Under the pieces are notes generated by a model. That model had not been told where the DNA came from and did not search any database. It was given only the letters and a program-made list of their open reading frames with translations. From assembly GCF_004138325.1 (NCBI RefSeq), contig NZ_SBLB01000004.1, forward strand, positions 496,001-560,000: a stretch of DNA of 64,000 nucleotides, in the 5' to 3' direction. The stretch comes from Spirosoma sordidisoli (lineage in GTDB: Bacteria; Bacteroidota; Bacteroidia; Cytophagales; Spirosomataceae). Position 1 is the first letter of the stretch, and each line of letters begins with the position of its first letter. Positions 44,694-53,578 of this stretch are shown here, in pieces. A program made the translations under genes and the position numbers.

Positions 44694-45512
44694 ATGTCTG
44701 TCCATAACCCCGACATAAAGCGCATTACGACGCACACCATTCAGGAGCTGAAGAATAAAGGGGAGAAAATCTCTGCGCTCACGGCTTACGATTACTCCAT
44801 GGCCCGCGCCGTCGATACCGCCGGTGTTGAGCTGATTCTGGTCGGCGACTCAGCCTCGAACGTTATGGCGGGTCACGAGACAACGCTGCCCATCACCCTC
44901 GACCAGATGATCTACCATGCGTCATCGGTGGTGCGGGCGGTGAAGCGGGCGTTAGTGGTGGTCGATCTGCCTTTCGGCTCGTATCAGGGCAACTCGTCAG
45001 AAGCCCTCCGGTCTGCTATCCGCATCATGAAAGAATCGGGGGCTCATGCCGTGAAGATGGAAGGCGGCCTGGAAATCAAGGAATCGATCGTGCGGGTGTT
45101 AAGCGCGGGTGTACCGGTTATGGGCCACCTGGGCCTGACACCCCAGTCCATTTACAAGTTCGGAACCTACGCGGTACGGGCTAAAGAAGAGGCCGAAGCG
45201 CAGAAACTGATCGACGATGCCCACATGCTTCAGGAGGTAGGCTGCTTCAGCCTGGTACTGGAGAAAATACCGGCGGCTCTCACCAAAAAAGTGTCCCAAA
45301 GTCTGGTTATCCCCACCATCGGTATTGGTGCCGGGCCCGATGCCGACGGACAGATTCTGGTCGTGCATGATCTGCTGGGCATTACCAATGAGTTTAAACC
45401 CCGCTTCCTGCGCCGGTATGCCGACCTGCATACCATTATGACCGAGGCTATTGCGCACTATGTTGATGACGTGAAAGCCAGCGACTTCCCGAACGAGAAG
45501 GAAGCTTATTAA
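44694..45512 (+). CDS. panB: 3-methyl-2-oxobutanoate hydroxymethyltransferase
   Basis: The enzyme makes ketopantoate from alpha-ketoisovalerate and methylenetetrahydrofolate, the first committed step to pantothenate and CoA. The 272-residue product contains the metal- and substrate-binding blocks [57 protein letters not shown] and [33 protein letters not shown] closes the barrel. Length is normal. panC and panD are not adjacent. Confidence 0.96.
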   Translation: MSVHNPDIKRITTHTIQELKNKGEKISALTAYDYSMARAVDTAGVELILVGDSASNVMAGHETTLPITLDQMIYHASSVVRAVKRALVVVDLPFGSYQGNSSEALRSAIRIMKESGAHAVKMEGGLEIKESIVRVLSAGVPVMGHLGLTPQSIYKFGTYAVRAKEEAEAQKLIDDAHMLQEVGCFSLVLEKIPAALTKKVSQSLVIPTIGIGAGPDADGQILVVHDLLGITNEFKPRFLRRYADLHTIMTEAIAHYVDDVKASDFPNEKEAY

Positions 45513-45587
45513 GTTAAACTACATAATATAGTCTGATTGTGGGGCGATATACGCTCAGCGACCATGATACAGTAGGCACGATACAGC

Positions 45588-46319
45588 ATGAAGAAGAAAC
45601 CATTTCAGGTCATATACGAAGACAATCACCTGCTCATTGTCAATAAAGAGCCGGGTATACTGGTGCAGGGCGACCGCACCGGCGACACCACCCTGCTGAC
45701 TGTACTGAAAGAGTACATCAAGGAGAAATACAACAAGCCGGGAGAGGTATTTCTGGGGCTGGTTCATCGACTCGACCGGCCGGTTAGCGGCCTGGTCGTG
45801 TTTGCGCGTACGTCAAAGGCGCTGGAACGTATGAACGAGATTTTCCGGAAGCGCCAGGTGCAGAAAACCTACTGGGCCGTTGTTCGGCAGAAACCGCCCA
45901 AAACTACTGATAAGCTTGTTAACTGGCTGGTGAAAGATGAGCAGAAGAACCAGGTAACCGTCTACGAGTACGAAGCTCCCAACTCGCAGCGGGCCGAACT
46001 CTCGTATCGGGTGCTGGGACGCATTAATGAACACTACCTGCTGGAAGTAACGCCTGTCACCGGCCGGCCCCACCAGATTCGGTCGCAGCTGGCGCATATG
46101 GGTTGCCCGATCCGGGGCGACGTCAAATACGGGTACGACCGGGCCGTTGCCGACAAGAAGATTTACCTGCATGCCCGGCGGCTTTATTTTCTGCACCCGG
46201 TCAAAAAAGAGCCGCTTATTTGTAAAGCAGCGCTGCCGGCCGATCCGTTCTGGGAAGAATTTCTCGAACTCGACGATGAAAATTACAAAGACAAAAACAT
46301 GGATTTCATCTTTGGGTAA
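45588..46319 (+). CDS. RluA-family pseudouridine synthase (second copy)
   Basis: The 243-residue product has VIYEDNHLLIVNKEPGILVQGD and the catalytic LVHRLDRPVSGLVVFART. It also has KTYWAVVRQKPP, LEVTPVTGRPHQIRSQLAHMG and IYLHARRLYFLHPV. No S4 domain is present. It is clearly diverged from the member near 38.5 kb, so the two probably modify different RNA sites. A long palindrome follows the stop codon. Confidence 0.9.
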   Translation: MKKKPFQVIYEDNHLLIVNKEPGILVQGDRTGDTTLLTVLKEYIKEKYNKPGEVFLGLVHRLDRPVSGLVVFARTSKALERMNEIFRKRQVQKTYWAVVRQKPPKTTDKLVNWLVKDEQKNQVTVYEYEAPNSQRAELSYRVLGRINEHYLLEVTPVTGRPHQIRSQLAHMGCPIRGDVKYGYDRAVADKKIYLHARRLYFLHPVKKEPLICKAALPADPFWEEFLELDDENYKDKNMDFIFG

Positions 46320-46323
46320 GGCT

Positions 46324-46375
46324 CATAATTGACAAAGCCGACTGCTCCCGGGAGCAGTCGGCTTTGTCAATTATG
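46324..46375. terminator. 52-bp perfect palindrome (terminator) after the RluA gene
   Basis: Every base from 46324 to 46375 pairs with its mirror partner around the CCCGGG centre. It gives 26-bp arms with no free loop apart from the turn. It lies between the RluA gene and the small convergent membrane-protein gene. Short T-runs on both strands fit a shared terminator, but the perfect symmetry is more than termination needs. Confidence 0.75.
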
Positions 46376-46385
46376 CTGAGAAAAC

Positions 46386-46574
46386 TTACATCTGATACTT
46401 GTCAACTGTGGTTTGCGTCTCGCTATGCGGAATAACATCGGTCACAATCTGTTCCATCACTCGTTCGGCCATCTGGATGGCACCCCGTAGCGCACCGTAT
46501 GCCAGGCAGAGGGGCAAGATAATGGGTAGAAAGAATGCCCACTGAAAAATCATATACAATCGAACGTTTCTCAT
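46386..46574 (-). CDS. Small single-pass membrane protein
   Basis: The 62-residue product begins MRNVRLYMIFQ and has one hydrophobic segment (WAFFLPIILPLCLAYGAL) at about 12-29. An amphipathic stretch (IQMAERVMEQIVTDVIP) and a polar tail follow. I do not recognise a family. Its 3' end abuts the long palindrome used by the convergent gene, which supports a real transcript. Upstream is an AT-rich gap that may hold its promoter. Coding potential is judged only from composition. Confidence 0.55.
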   Translation of the reverse strand: MRNVRLYMIFQWAFFLPIILPLCLAYGALRGAIQMAERVMEQIVTDVIPHSETQTTVDKYQM

Positions 46575-46903
46575 CGGTTAAAGTGGTAAGAGAGTATAGT
46601 TAAGTTTACGGTAAAGCAACTTTGGCATCTTCTGAGTGGGCTGTTCTAAAACGATGCTCTTTTCATATTCAAAGTTAACCTTGCCTTAATACAAAAACAA
46701 GATTAAAATCAAAAAGTTTGAATGAGTGAAGGTTACCAGAACATATAAGTTTTAAATATAGTCCTCGCCTGTTTCCTACACAATCAGACATCATATCAAG
46801 TTATGTGCCAGAATTTTAAGTAGTATGTCTGTATATTAGATAGTTGGATTTGAAGTCTATTTGATATTTTTACGCATTCACCCCATTTTACGTCTGTATC
46901 TGC
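46575..46903. other. AT-rich intergenic region
   Basis: About 330 bases with no gene found and markedly lower GC than both flanks. It separates divergent genes (small membrane protein; histidine-rich membrane protein) and is probably where both are controlled. I see no exact -7 box or clear operator. Confidence 0.6.
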
Positions 46904-47269
46904 GTGTTGGTGCTGGAACACTATCGGTTTGGGTTAGCCCGTTTGCTGCTTGGTTTGTACCTCGCGGTACTAACCAACGGCGTCGTTTTCCGCCATGCCC
47001 ACCGCTTGGCCGATGGTACGATCATTTGCCACGCGCACCCGTACAAGTCATCGCCGGGGACGCAGTTCCCTACCCATGCCCACAGCCGCGATGAGCTGAT
47101 CTGGCTCGATGCCTTTGCCAATGCTTTGTATACCGATGCTGCGCCCGTTGCCTGGCTGGCGCTGCTGCTGACGGTCTTCTTCCTGACAGGCCCCTCTGTG
47201 CCCCGCCCGATTGCCCGGCCCGAGTCGGTCCATGTTGCTTTCCGCCACCGGGGGCCCCCGTGTGTATAG
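46904..47269 (+). CDS. Histidine-rich membrane protein upstream of a ZnuD-like receptor
   Basis: The 121-residue product starts at GTG, or possibly at another GTG six bases later. It has two hydrophobic segments (GLARLLLGLYLAVLTNGVV and PVAWLALLLTVFFLTGP) around a loop rich in His: VFRHAHRLADGTIICHAHPYK and PTHAHSRDELIWLD. Several His-x-His pairs and a Cys could bind Zn or Cu. Similar small His-rich proteins next to TonB receptors occur in Bacteroidota, as I recall. The downstream receptor begins about 137 bases later on the same strand. A role in metal sensing or delivery for that receptor is inferred. Confidence 0.7.
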   Translation: MLVLEHYRFGLARLLLGLYLAVLTNGVVFRHAHRLADGTIICHAHPYKSSPGTQFPTHAHSRDELIWLDAFANALYTDAAPVAWLALLLTVFFLTGPSVPRPIARPESVHVAFRHRGPPCV

Positions 47270-47405
47270 GTTATCTCAGCTTTTCCGATTTGTCTGATAC
47301 GCTGTATGAGCCCGGCCTGCCCGCATTGAGCGGTTCAGGCTCGTGCGTATACGCCTTACCTGACAGCATTCGGCTGATTTATTCACTCTATACACTGCCA
47401 CGTAC

Positions 47406-49832
47406 ATGGTTCGATTTCTTCTATTCATTTGTCTCATTCCCGGTCTGGCGTCTGCCCAGACAATACTCAGCGGTCACATTACCGATAAAACCACCCGCGA
47501 GCCGTTGATTGGCGCTACGGTGTACATCCCCTCCTCTCAGAAAGGCGGGGCCGCCGACTCAACGGGTCGGTACCGCATTACGGGCCTGACGGCGGGCTCG
47601 GTTCGGGTCCAGGTACAGCTGGTAGGTTACCGAAACATGACCCGCACCATTCAGCTCGGCGACGGCGAAACAACGCTCGACATGACCCTCGAACCCGAAG
47701 CAGCCCAGCTCCAGGAGGTAGTTGTAACGGGACTCACCACCGGGCAGACCGTCAAAGACAGTCCGGTTCCGATCATGACGTACAACAAGATTCAGTGGCT
47801 CCAGACCTCATCAACCAATCTGGTCGATGCCATCGGGAAGCTGCCGGGTATGTCGCAGATCACCACGGGCGTTGGCTTGTCGAAACCTGTCATTCGCGGA
47901 CTGGGGTTCAACCGGGTTATTACCGTTCACGACGGCGTTCGGCAGGAAGACAACCAGTGGGGCGAAGAACACGCGCTTCAGATTGACGAGTACAGCATCG
48001 ACCGGTATGAGATTATCAAAGGGTCGGGCAGTCTACTCTACGGCTCAGACGGGCTGGGCGGGGTCATGAGCGTTATATCGGCTCGTCCGCCAGAACCCGG
48101 CGTGATGCGCGGGCAGATTTTGAGCAACTACCAGAGCAATAACGGCATGATTGGTTTGTCGGGCGTGGTGGAAGGAACGAACCAGGGCGGCTTGTTCGGC
48201 CGCGTGCGGGTGAGCACCAAAAGCGCCGGCAACTACCGGAACCGCTACGACGGGCGGGTATACGGATCCGCCTATCGGGAGTTTGACATCAACGGAACCA
48301 TTGGCATTACCCGGAAATGGGGCTACTCGCAGTTGTATATCTCCAACTGGCACCAGGACATCAACATCGTTACGGGCGAACGCGACCGCAACGGCCGGTT
48401 CCTGAAGCTTGTACAGGTAAGCGCCGACTCAGAAGCGCTGGCGCCCGTTCCCGATGCCGAACTACGCAGCCGCCCAATCGAGCTGGCCAACTACCAGAAC
48501 CTGAATCACTTCAAGACGTCGTGGAATACCTTCGCTAAAGTCGGGGGCGGCAACCTGTCGGCGATCATCAGTTACAGCCAGAACCGTCGGCAGGAGTTTG
48601 CCAGTACGCTTACGCCCGGGCAGCCAGCGCTGTATTTTTACCTTCAGAATGTATTCTATGATCTGAAGTATTACCTGGCCGGGCGCAACGGCTGGGACAT
48701 TACCCTGGGTGGCAACGGGCTTTACCAGTACAACCAGAACCGGGGTCTGGAAGTCCTTTACCCGGGCTACCGTTCGTTCGACAATGGCGTATTTGCATTC
48801 GCCCAGAAGAAAACCGAACGGCTGACGGTAAACGGGGGCGTTCGGGTCGATGTCCGGCGTATGCGCATCAACCAGCTTTATGCCGATGCTGAAGGCACCT
48901 TCAGCGAGTCTCCGATTCAGGGGGGCCAGACTCGCTTTGGAGGCCTTGACAAAGTTTACTCGAACCCAACGGCCAGCCTGGGAGCAACGTATCTGCTGTC
49001 GAGCCGCTGGACCGTAAAAGCCAATCTGGCCCGGGGCTTCCGCGCACCCGCTACATCGGAACTCTCGGCCAATGGCGAGCATGCGGGCACCTTCCGTTAT
49101 GAAATCGGCAGCCCCGACCTACGCTCCGAAACCTCGTGGCAGGGCGACCTGGGTGTTCAGTACGAATCACCCGACCTGACCGTTATGGCCAGCCTGTTTC
49201 AGAATCGGATCAACAACTACACCTATTCCGAAAAAGTGCTCGACCGGTTTGGCCGCGACTCGATCGTTGACCCGGCCCGCCCAATCCTGACCTACCGCTA
49301 CGTGCAGGGAAACGCGGTGCTGTATGGCGTTGAAACTCAGGTTACGGTGAATCCCCGATCGGCCCGCTGGTTTCATTTTACCACCTCGTATTCGCTGGTG
49401 CGGTCACGAAATCTGTCGGCCAAAAATGATTCGGCGCGTTATCTGCCTTTTCTGCCCCCACCCCGTCTGATCAGCCAGATTCGCCTTACCAAAGCCGAAG
49501 CCGGCAGCCGTTGGCGCAATCTGTACGCCATGGTAGAACTGGAACACAACTGGCGGCAGAATCAGGCGTTGCTGGCCTTCGGTACCGAAACACCGACCCC
49601 CGCCTATACCCTTGTCAACCTGGGCACCGGCAGCGATATTGTCAGCAATAGCGGGCGAACCCTGTTCTCGCTGTACCTGACCGTTCAGAACCTGTTCGAC
49701 ATAGCTTACCAGAGTCACCAGAACCGACTCAAATATTTCGGCGTCAACGAAGCAACCGGTCGCGCCGGGGTTTTCAACATGGGCCGAAACGTCAGTCTGA
49801 AAGCGGTAATTCCCTTCGGGAAACGCTCCTAA
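47406..49832 (+). CDS. TonB-dependent receptor, ZnuD-like (probable metal uptake)
   Basis: The 808-residue product has signal peptide MVRFLLFICLIPGLASAQ and a carboxypeptidase-regulatory-like domain (about 20-100; LSGHITDKTTREPLIGATVYIP). The plug follows, with VVVTGLTTGQTVKDSPVPIMTYNK and VGLSKPVIRGLGFNRVITVHDGVRQED. The barrel has the ZnuD-like signatures NQWGEEHALQID and GEHAGTFRYEIGSPDLRSE and ends GRNVSLKAVIPFGKRS. Paired with the His-rich membrane protein just upstream, zinc or another transition metal is the likely substrate. A terminator begins at the stop codon. Confidence 0.88.
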   Translation: MVRFLLFICLIPGLASAQTILSGHITDKTTREPLIGATVYIPSSQKGGAADSTGRYRITGLTAGSVRVQVQLVGYRNMTRTIQLGDGETTLDMTLEPEAAQLQEVVVTGLTTGQTVKDSPVPIMTYNKIQWLQTSSTNLVDAIGKLPGMSQITTGVGLSKPVIRGLGFNRVITVHDGVRQEDNQWGEEHALQIDEYSIDRYEIIKGSGSLLYGSDGLGGVMSVISARPPEPGVMRGQILSNYQSNNGMIGLSGVVEGTNQGGLFGRVRVSTKSAGNYRNRYDGRVYGSAYREFDINGTIGITRKWGYSQLYISNWHQDINIVTGERDRNGRFLKLVQVSADSEALAPVPDAELRSRPIELANYQNLNHFKTSWNTFAKVGGGNLSAIISYSQNRRQEFASTLTPGQPALYFYLQNVFYDLKYYLAGRNGWDITLGGNGLYQYNQNRGLEVLYPGYRSFDNGVFAFAQKKTERLTVNGGVRVDVRRMRINQLYADAEGTFSESPIQGGQTRFGGLDKVYSNPTASLGATYLLSSRWTVKANLARGFRAPATSELSANGEHAGTFRYEIGSPDLRSETSWQGDLGVQYESPDLTVMASLFQNRINNYTYSEKVLDRFGRDSIVDPARPILTYRYVQGNAVLYGVETQVTVNPRSARWFHFTTSYSLVRSRNLSAKNDSARYLPFLPPPRLISQIRLTKAEAGSRWRNLYAMVELEHNWRQNQALLAFGTETPTPAYTLVNLGTGSDIVSNSGRTLFSLYLTVQNLFDIAYQSHQNRLKYFGVNEATGRAGVFNMGRNVSLKAVIPFGKRS

Positions 49833-49874
49833 CCGAAAGCGGCCCGAACAGTCTTGTTCGGGCCGCTTTCGGTT
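49831..49874. terminator. Bidirectional terminator between receptor and aspC
   Basis: Perfect 20-bp arms (AACCGAAAGCGGCCCGAACA and its complement) around a GTCT loop. It starts within the receptor stop codon and ends 12 bases from the 3' end of the aminotransferase gene. Confidence 0.85.
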
Positions 49875-49886
49875 ATAACCTACTGC

Positions 49887-51104
49887 TTAGTGCAGCGTTG
49901 CTACGGCATCTTTAATGCGCTGAACCGCTTCGGCCAGGGCCTCGTCAGACGCAGCCGTACTGATACGCAGGCAGTTGGGAGCGCCAAATCCAGAACCGGC
50001 CACGGTTGACACATAGGCCGTATTCAGCAGCCACTCCGCAAAATCATCTGAATTTTCGATGCGGGTCGTACCGTCGGTCTTACCGTAGTAGTGGCTGATG
50101 TCGGGGAAAGCATAGAAAGCTCCTTCCGGCACGTTGGTCCGGAAGCCGGGTACTTCCCGCAGGAGTTGAACGACCAGATCCCGACGGCGCTGGTAGGCCT
50201 GGGTCATCTCTTTCGACGCATCGAGCGGGCCGCTGATGGCAGCAACAGCGGCTTTCTGAGCAATGGAGTTGGTACCCGAGGTTACCTGTCCCTGAAGTTT
50301 CTCTACCCCTTCCGCAATCCACTTGGCAGCACCGATATAGCCGATGCGCCAGCCCGTCATGGCGTATCCTTTCGCCACGCCATTGACCGTAATAACCCGA
50401 TCGGCAATGGCCGGAATCGAGCCGATACTGAAATGACCTTCGGGGGTGAAGTTGATGTATTCGTAAATCTCATCGGCCAGCACGAACAGGTTGTCGTGTC
50501 GGGCAACCACGTCGGCAATGGCCCGCAGGTCGGCTTCGGAATAGATCGAGCCCGTTGGGTTGTTCGGCGACGCGTACATCACGATCCGGGTGCGGTCCGT
50601 GATGGCGGCCTCAAACTGCTCCGGGGTTACTTTGAAGTTGTTTTCAAACGCCCCGTCGAGCACAACGGCCTTCCCTTCGGCGAGTTTAACCATTTCGGAG
50701 TAGCTCACCCAGTAAGGCGCGAAGATGATCACCTCATCGCCGGGGTTGATCAGCGTCTGGATTACGTTGGCCAGCGAGTGTTTGGCGCCGGTCGACACAA
50801 CAATATTTTCGGGTTTCCAGTCGATGTTGTTGTCACGCTTGAACTTGTCGGCAATAGCTTTGCGCAGGTCCGGATAGCCGGCAACGGGCGAGTATCCGTG
50901 GAACCCGTCGTCAATGGCTTTCTTGGCGGCTTCGCAGATGTGGGCGGGGGTTTTAAAATCCGGCTCTCCTACGCTCAGGCTGATTACTTTATGACCTAGC
51001 GCGGCTAGTTCACGGGCTTTTTTGGTCATCGCCAGCGTGGACGACTCCTCCAGCGCGTTGATGCGATCGGCTAACAAACTCACGGTGTCAAGCGTGGCAG
51101 ACAT
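49887..51104 (-). CDS. aspC: Class I pyridoxal-phosphate aminotransferase (aspartate-type)
   Basis: The 405-residue product has the class-I arrangement: VISLSVGEPDFKTP, STGAKHSLANVIQTL, YASPNNPTGSIYSEADL, LADEIYEYINF and the PLP Lys in NGVAKGYAMTGWRIGY. The C-terminus has GSGFGAPNCLRIS with the substrate-binding Arg. The length and motifs fit the Bacillus/Thermus-type aspartate transaminase (AT-Ib). It transfers amino groups between aspartate or glutamate and oxo acids. Substrate detail within the subgroup is not certain. rsmH lies upstream on the same strand, but this gene has its own -7 box. Confidence 0.92.
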   Translation of the reverse strand: MSATLDTVSLLADRINALEESSTLAMTKKARELAALGHKVISLSVGEPDFKTPAHICEAAKKAIDDGFHGYSPVAGYPDLRKAIADKFKRDNNIDWKPENIVVSTGAKHSLANVIQTLINPGDEVIIFAPYWVSYSEMVKLAEGKAVVLDGAFENNFKVTPEQFEAAITDRTRIVMYASPNNPTGSIYSEADLRAIADVVARHDNLFVLADEIYEYINFTPEGHFSIGSIPAIADRVITVNGVAKGYAMTGWRIGYIGAAKWIAEGVEKLQGQVTSGTNSIAQKAAVAAISGPLDASKEMTQAYQRRRDLVVQLLREVPGFRTNVPEGAFYAFPDISHYYGKTDGTTRIENSDDFAEWLLNTAYVSTVAGSGFGAPNCLRISTAASDEALAEAVQRIKDAVATLH

Positions 51105-51144
51105 AACAGGATGGTTTTTTATGAAATTGACAACAAACCGACCG

Positions 51145-51152
51145 CAAAGATA
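51145..51152 (-). promoter_or_regulatory. -7 promoter box of the aspartate-type aminotransferase gene
   Basis: On the reverse strand TATCTTTG, an exact TAnnTTTG match, 40 bases upstream of the start codon. Confidence 0.5.
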
Positions 51153-51196
51153 CTAGGTTTTTAACGGCGGGGCAGTATCGTTTGACAAATAAAAAT

Positions 51197-52105
51197 TTAC
51201 AGTTTTTCAGCGATCCGCAGTTTAGCACTACGGGCGCGGGGGTTGCGGGCTACTTCGTCGGGCGTGGCTTCGATAGGTTTTCGCGTAACCGAACGGAGCG
51301 GCTTGATCTCATTCCCGAACAGATCCTTCTCTACTTCGCCCTGGAACTTGCCTTTGTTGATGAAATTTTTCACCAGCCGGTCTTCGAGCGAGTGATACGC
51401 CATCACCACCAGTCGCCCGCCCGGTTTCAGGATACCCGGCACCTGCTCCAGAAACTCCTCCAGCGCCGTCAGCTCTTCGTTCACCTCGATGCGCAATGCC
51501 TGAAAAACCTGCGCAAAGTATTTGTTTTCCTTGCCACGCGGGACAAACCGCTGCAGCGCATTTTTCAGATCATTAACGGTGTTGAGGGGCCGGTTCGAGC
51601 GGGCCGACACGATGGCACCGGCGGCCGTTCGGGCGTTGGTGATTTCGCCGTACATCCCCAGAATCCGGTGCAGGTCAGCTTCCGTGTATTCGTTGACAAC
51701 CTGCCGGGCCGTACGGTCGGCCTGCTGGTTCATGCGCATATCGAGATCGGCGTCGAAGCGGGTAGAAAAGCCCCGCTCGGGCGTGTCGATCTGGTGCGAC
51801 GAAATGCCCAGGTCGGCCAGAATGCCATCTACCTGATCCGCTTTATAGAGCCGGAGGTAACGCTTGATATTTCGGAAATTGGACGCCACAAACGTCAGGC
51901 GCGGATCGTTGATGGCCTGCGCGTTGGCCCGGGCGTCGGCATCCTGATCGAACCCAAACAGCCGCCCGCCTTCCAGCTGTTCGAGAAGGGCACGGCTGTG
52001 GCCCCCACCGCCAAAGGTTACGTCGACATAGGTGCCGCCCGGCTGCAGGTTCAGTCCGTCGAGGCAGGCCTGCAGCATAACAGGCTCGTGGTAATTCGTT
52101 GTCAT
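51197..52105 (-). CDS. rsmH: 16S rRNA (cytosine1402-N4)-methyltransferase
   Basis: RsmH (MraW) methylates N4 of C1402 in 16S rRNA using SAM. The 302-residue product begins YHEPVMLQACLDGLNLQPGG and has the SAM site YVDVTFGGGGHSRALLEQL. FGFDQDADARANAQA, GILADLGISSHQID and AYHSLEDRLVKNFI follow. The terminal ARSAKLRIAEKL is typical. It usually sits at the head of the dcw cell-wall cluster with mraZ and ftsL. Here neither is seen, and a TlpA gene is divergent from it. Confidence 0.96.
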   Translation of the reverse strand: MTTNYHEPVMLQACLDGLNLQPGGTYVDVTFGGGGHSRALLEQLEGGRLFGFDQDADARANAQAINDPRLTFVASNFRNIKRYLRLYKADQVDGILADLGISSHQIDTPERGFSTRFDADLDMRMNQQADRTARQVVNEYTEADLHRILGMYGEITNARTAAGAIVSARSNRPLNTVNDLKNALQRFVPRGKENKYFAQVFQALRIEVNEELTALEEFLEQVPGILKPGGRLVVMAYHSLEDRLVKNFINKGKFQGEVEKDLFGNEIKPLRSVTRKPIEATPDEVARNPRARSAKLRIAEKL

Positions 52106-52222
52106 TCGTTATTATTGGTTATCATTCGTCTAACCGCCCTTTTTGGCACTGTCGAATGATTATTTTCGGTTGAACCAACCTGTTTGCCCGGTCGTTTCGT
52201 GAACAGCATGTCCCATCTCCGC

Positions 52223-53473
52223 ATGAAAAAAATCGTTTCCTTCGGGGCCATTGCCCTGCTCATTGCCACAGCCATGGCCTGTTCAGGTCAGTCAGAATCA
52301 ACTACCGTCACACCGGGTCAATACCGCGCCGTACTGAAAACCCGCGGAGGTGATTTACCGTTCGGTCTCGATATCCAGCCGGGCCAGGCAGCAGGCTATA
52401 CCGTTTTTGCACTCAACGGCAGCGAACGGCTTCCCATGGACCCGGCTACGGTACAGGGCGACTCGATCCGGATTCCGATGGCCCTTTTTGAATCAGAATT
52501 AGTTGCAAAGATAGACGGTAATACGCTCCGGGGCGTGTGGCGCCGGCGACGAACTGCTCAACAAATACAAACATTACCGTTTGAGGCCACGCTCGGCTAC
52601 ACGCAGCGCTTTGTACCGACTGCCCAAACCGCAGTAGCGACCCTGACTGGCAGCTGGGCTACCGACTTCGGCAACAAATCGGGGCGGGTCGATACGGTCA
52701 ATGCGGTAGGGGTGTTTAAGCAGACAGGCAACCGGGTGGCCGGTACCTTCCTGACTCCCACCGGCGACTACCGTTATCTGGATGGCAACGTGGTTGGCGA
52801 CAGCCTGTTCCTATCCTGCTTTGATGGGTCGCACCTGTTTTTGTTCAAGGCCAGGCACAATCCGCAGGCTAAAACGCTGTCCGGAGGGTTCTGGTCGGGC
52901 GTATCGGGCTACGAACCCTGGGCGGCCCGCTTCGATCCGGCAGCCAAACTCCCCGATCCGGCCAGCCTCACCTACCTGAAACCGGGCGCCAAAACGCTGC
53001 GCGTCTCCTTCCCTGAACCCAACGGCCAGCTGGTCTCCCTGAGCGATCCGCGCTTTAAGAATAAAGTGACCGTTGTGCAGATCCTGGGGTCCTGGTGTCC
53101 GAACTGCATGGATGAAACCAATTTCCTGAGCCCCTGGTACAAGCGCAACCGCAGCCGGGGCGTCGAAGTACTGGGCCTGGCTTTCGAGCGATCGGCCAAT
53201 ATGGCCGAGTCAGGGCCAAAAATTGACCGGATGAAGCAACGCTTCCAGATCGACTACCCGGTCGTGCTGGCCGGCACCAACGACAAAGCCGAAGCCAGTA
53301 AAGCACTCCCCGACCTTAATGCAGTGGTGGCCTTTCCGACCACCCTCTTCATCGATAAGAAAGGCCAGGTTCGGCACATACACACCGGCTTCAGCGGCCC
53401 CGGAACCGGAGCGTATTACGACCAGTATGTCTCCGAATTCAACCGACTGATCGATAAACTACTGGCTGAATAA
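52223..53473 (+). CDS. TlpA-family thiol-disulfide lipoprotein
   Basis: The product is about 416 residues from the start MKKIVSFGAIALLIATAMAC, a signal with lipobox TAMAC, so it is a lipoprotein. Residues of about 25-260 form a beta-rich N-terminal domain of the kind attached to Bacteroidota TlpA proteins (TRGGDLPFGLDIQPGQAAGYTVFAL). The C-terminal thioredoxin domain has the redox motif WCPNC in ILGSWCPNCMDETNF and the cis-Pro region AFPTTLFIDKKGQ. It probably reduces substrates in the periplasm. Longer in-frame starts from TTG upstream look unlikely. Confidence 0.87.
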   Translation: MKKIVSFGAIALLIATAMACSGQSESTTVTPGQYRAVLKTRGGDLPFGLDIQPGQAAGYTVFALNGSERLPMDPATVQGDSIRIPMALFESELVAKIDGNTLRGVWRRRRTAQQIQTLPFEATLGYTQRFVPTAQTAVATLTGSWATDFGNKSGRVDTVNAVGVFKQTGNRVAGTFLTPTGDYRYLDGNVVGDSLFLSCFDGSHLFLFKARHNPQAKTLSGGFWSGVSGYEPWAARFDPAAKLPDPASLTYLKPGAKTLRVSFPEPNGQLVSLSDPRFKNKVTVVQILGSWCPNCMDETNFLSPWYKRNRSRGVEVLGLAFERSANMAESGPKIDRMKQRFQIDYPVVLAGTNDKAEASKALPDLNAVVAFPTTLFIDKKGQVRHIHTGFSGPGTGAYYDQYVSEFNRLIDKLLAE

Positions 53474-53516
53474 GCCTCCGCACGGACCACTGTCGAACGA
53501 AGTACGGCTCAAAATC

Positions 53517-53554
53517 AACGAAGCCCGGCTGTTGAAAAACAGCCGGGCTTCGTT
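53517..53554. terminator. Bidirectional terminator between TlpA and lpdA
   Basis: Perfect 17-bp arms AACGAAGCCCGGCTGTT and its complement around a GAAA loop, continuing as a T-run on the forward strand. It lies between the convergent TlpA and lpdA genes. Confidence 0.88.
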
Positions 53555-53578
53555 TTATAGGTTTGCCAAAAAAAAGCC

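Noticed and set aside
47248-47264. A GGGGGCCCCC palindrome near the end of the His-rich protein gene
   Set aside because: Short and within coding sequence of GC-rich DNA; no T-run and no sign of function.
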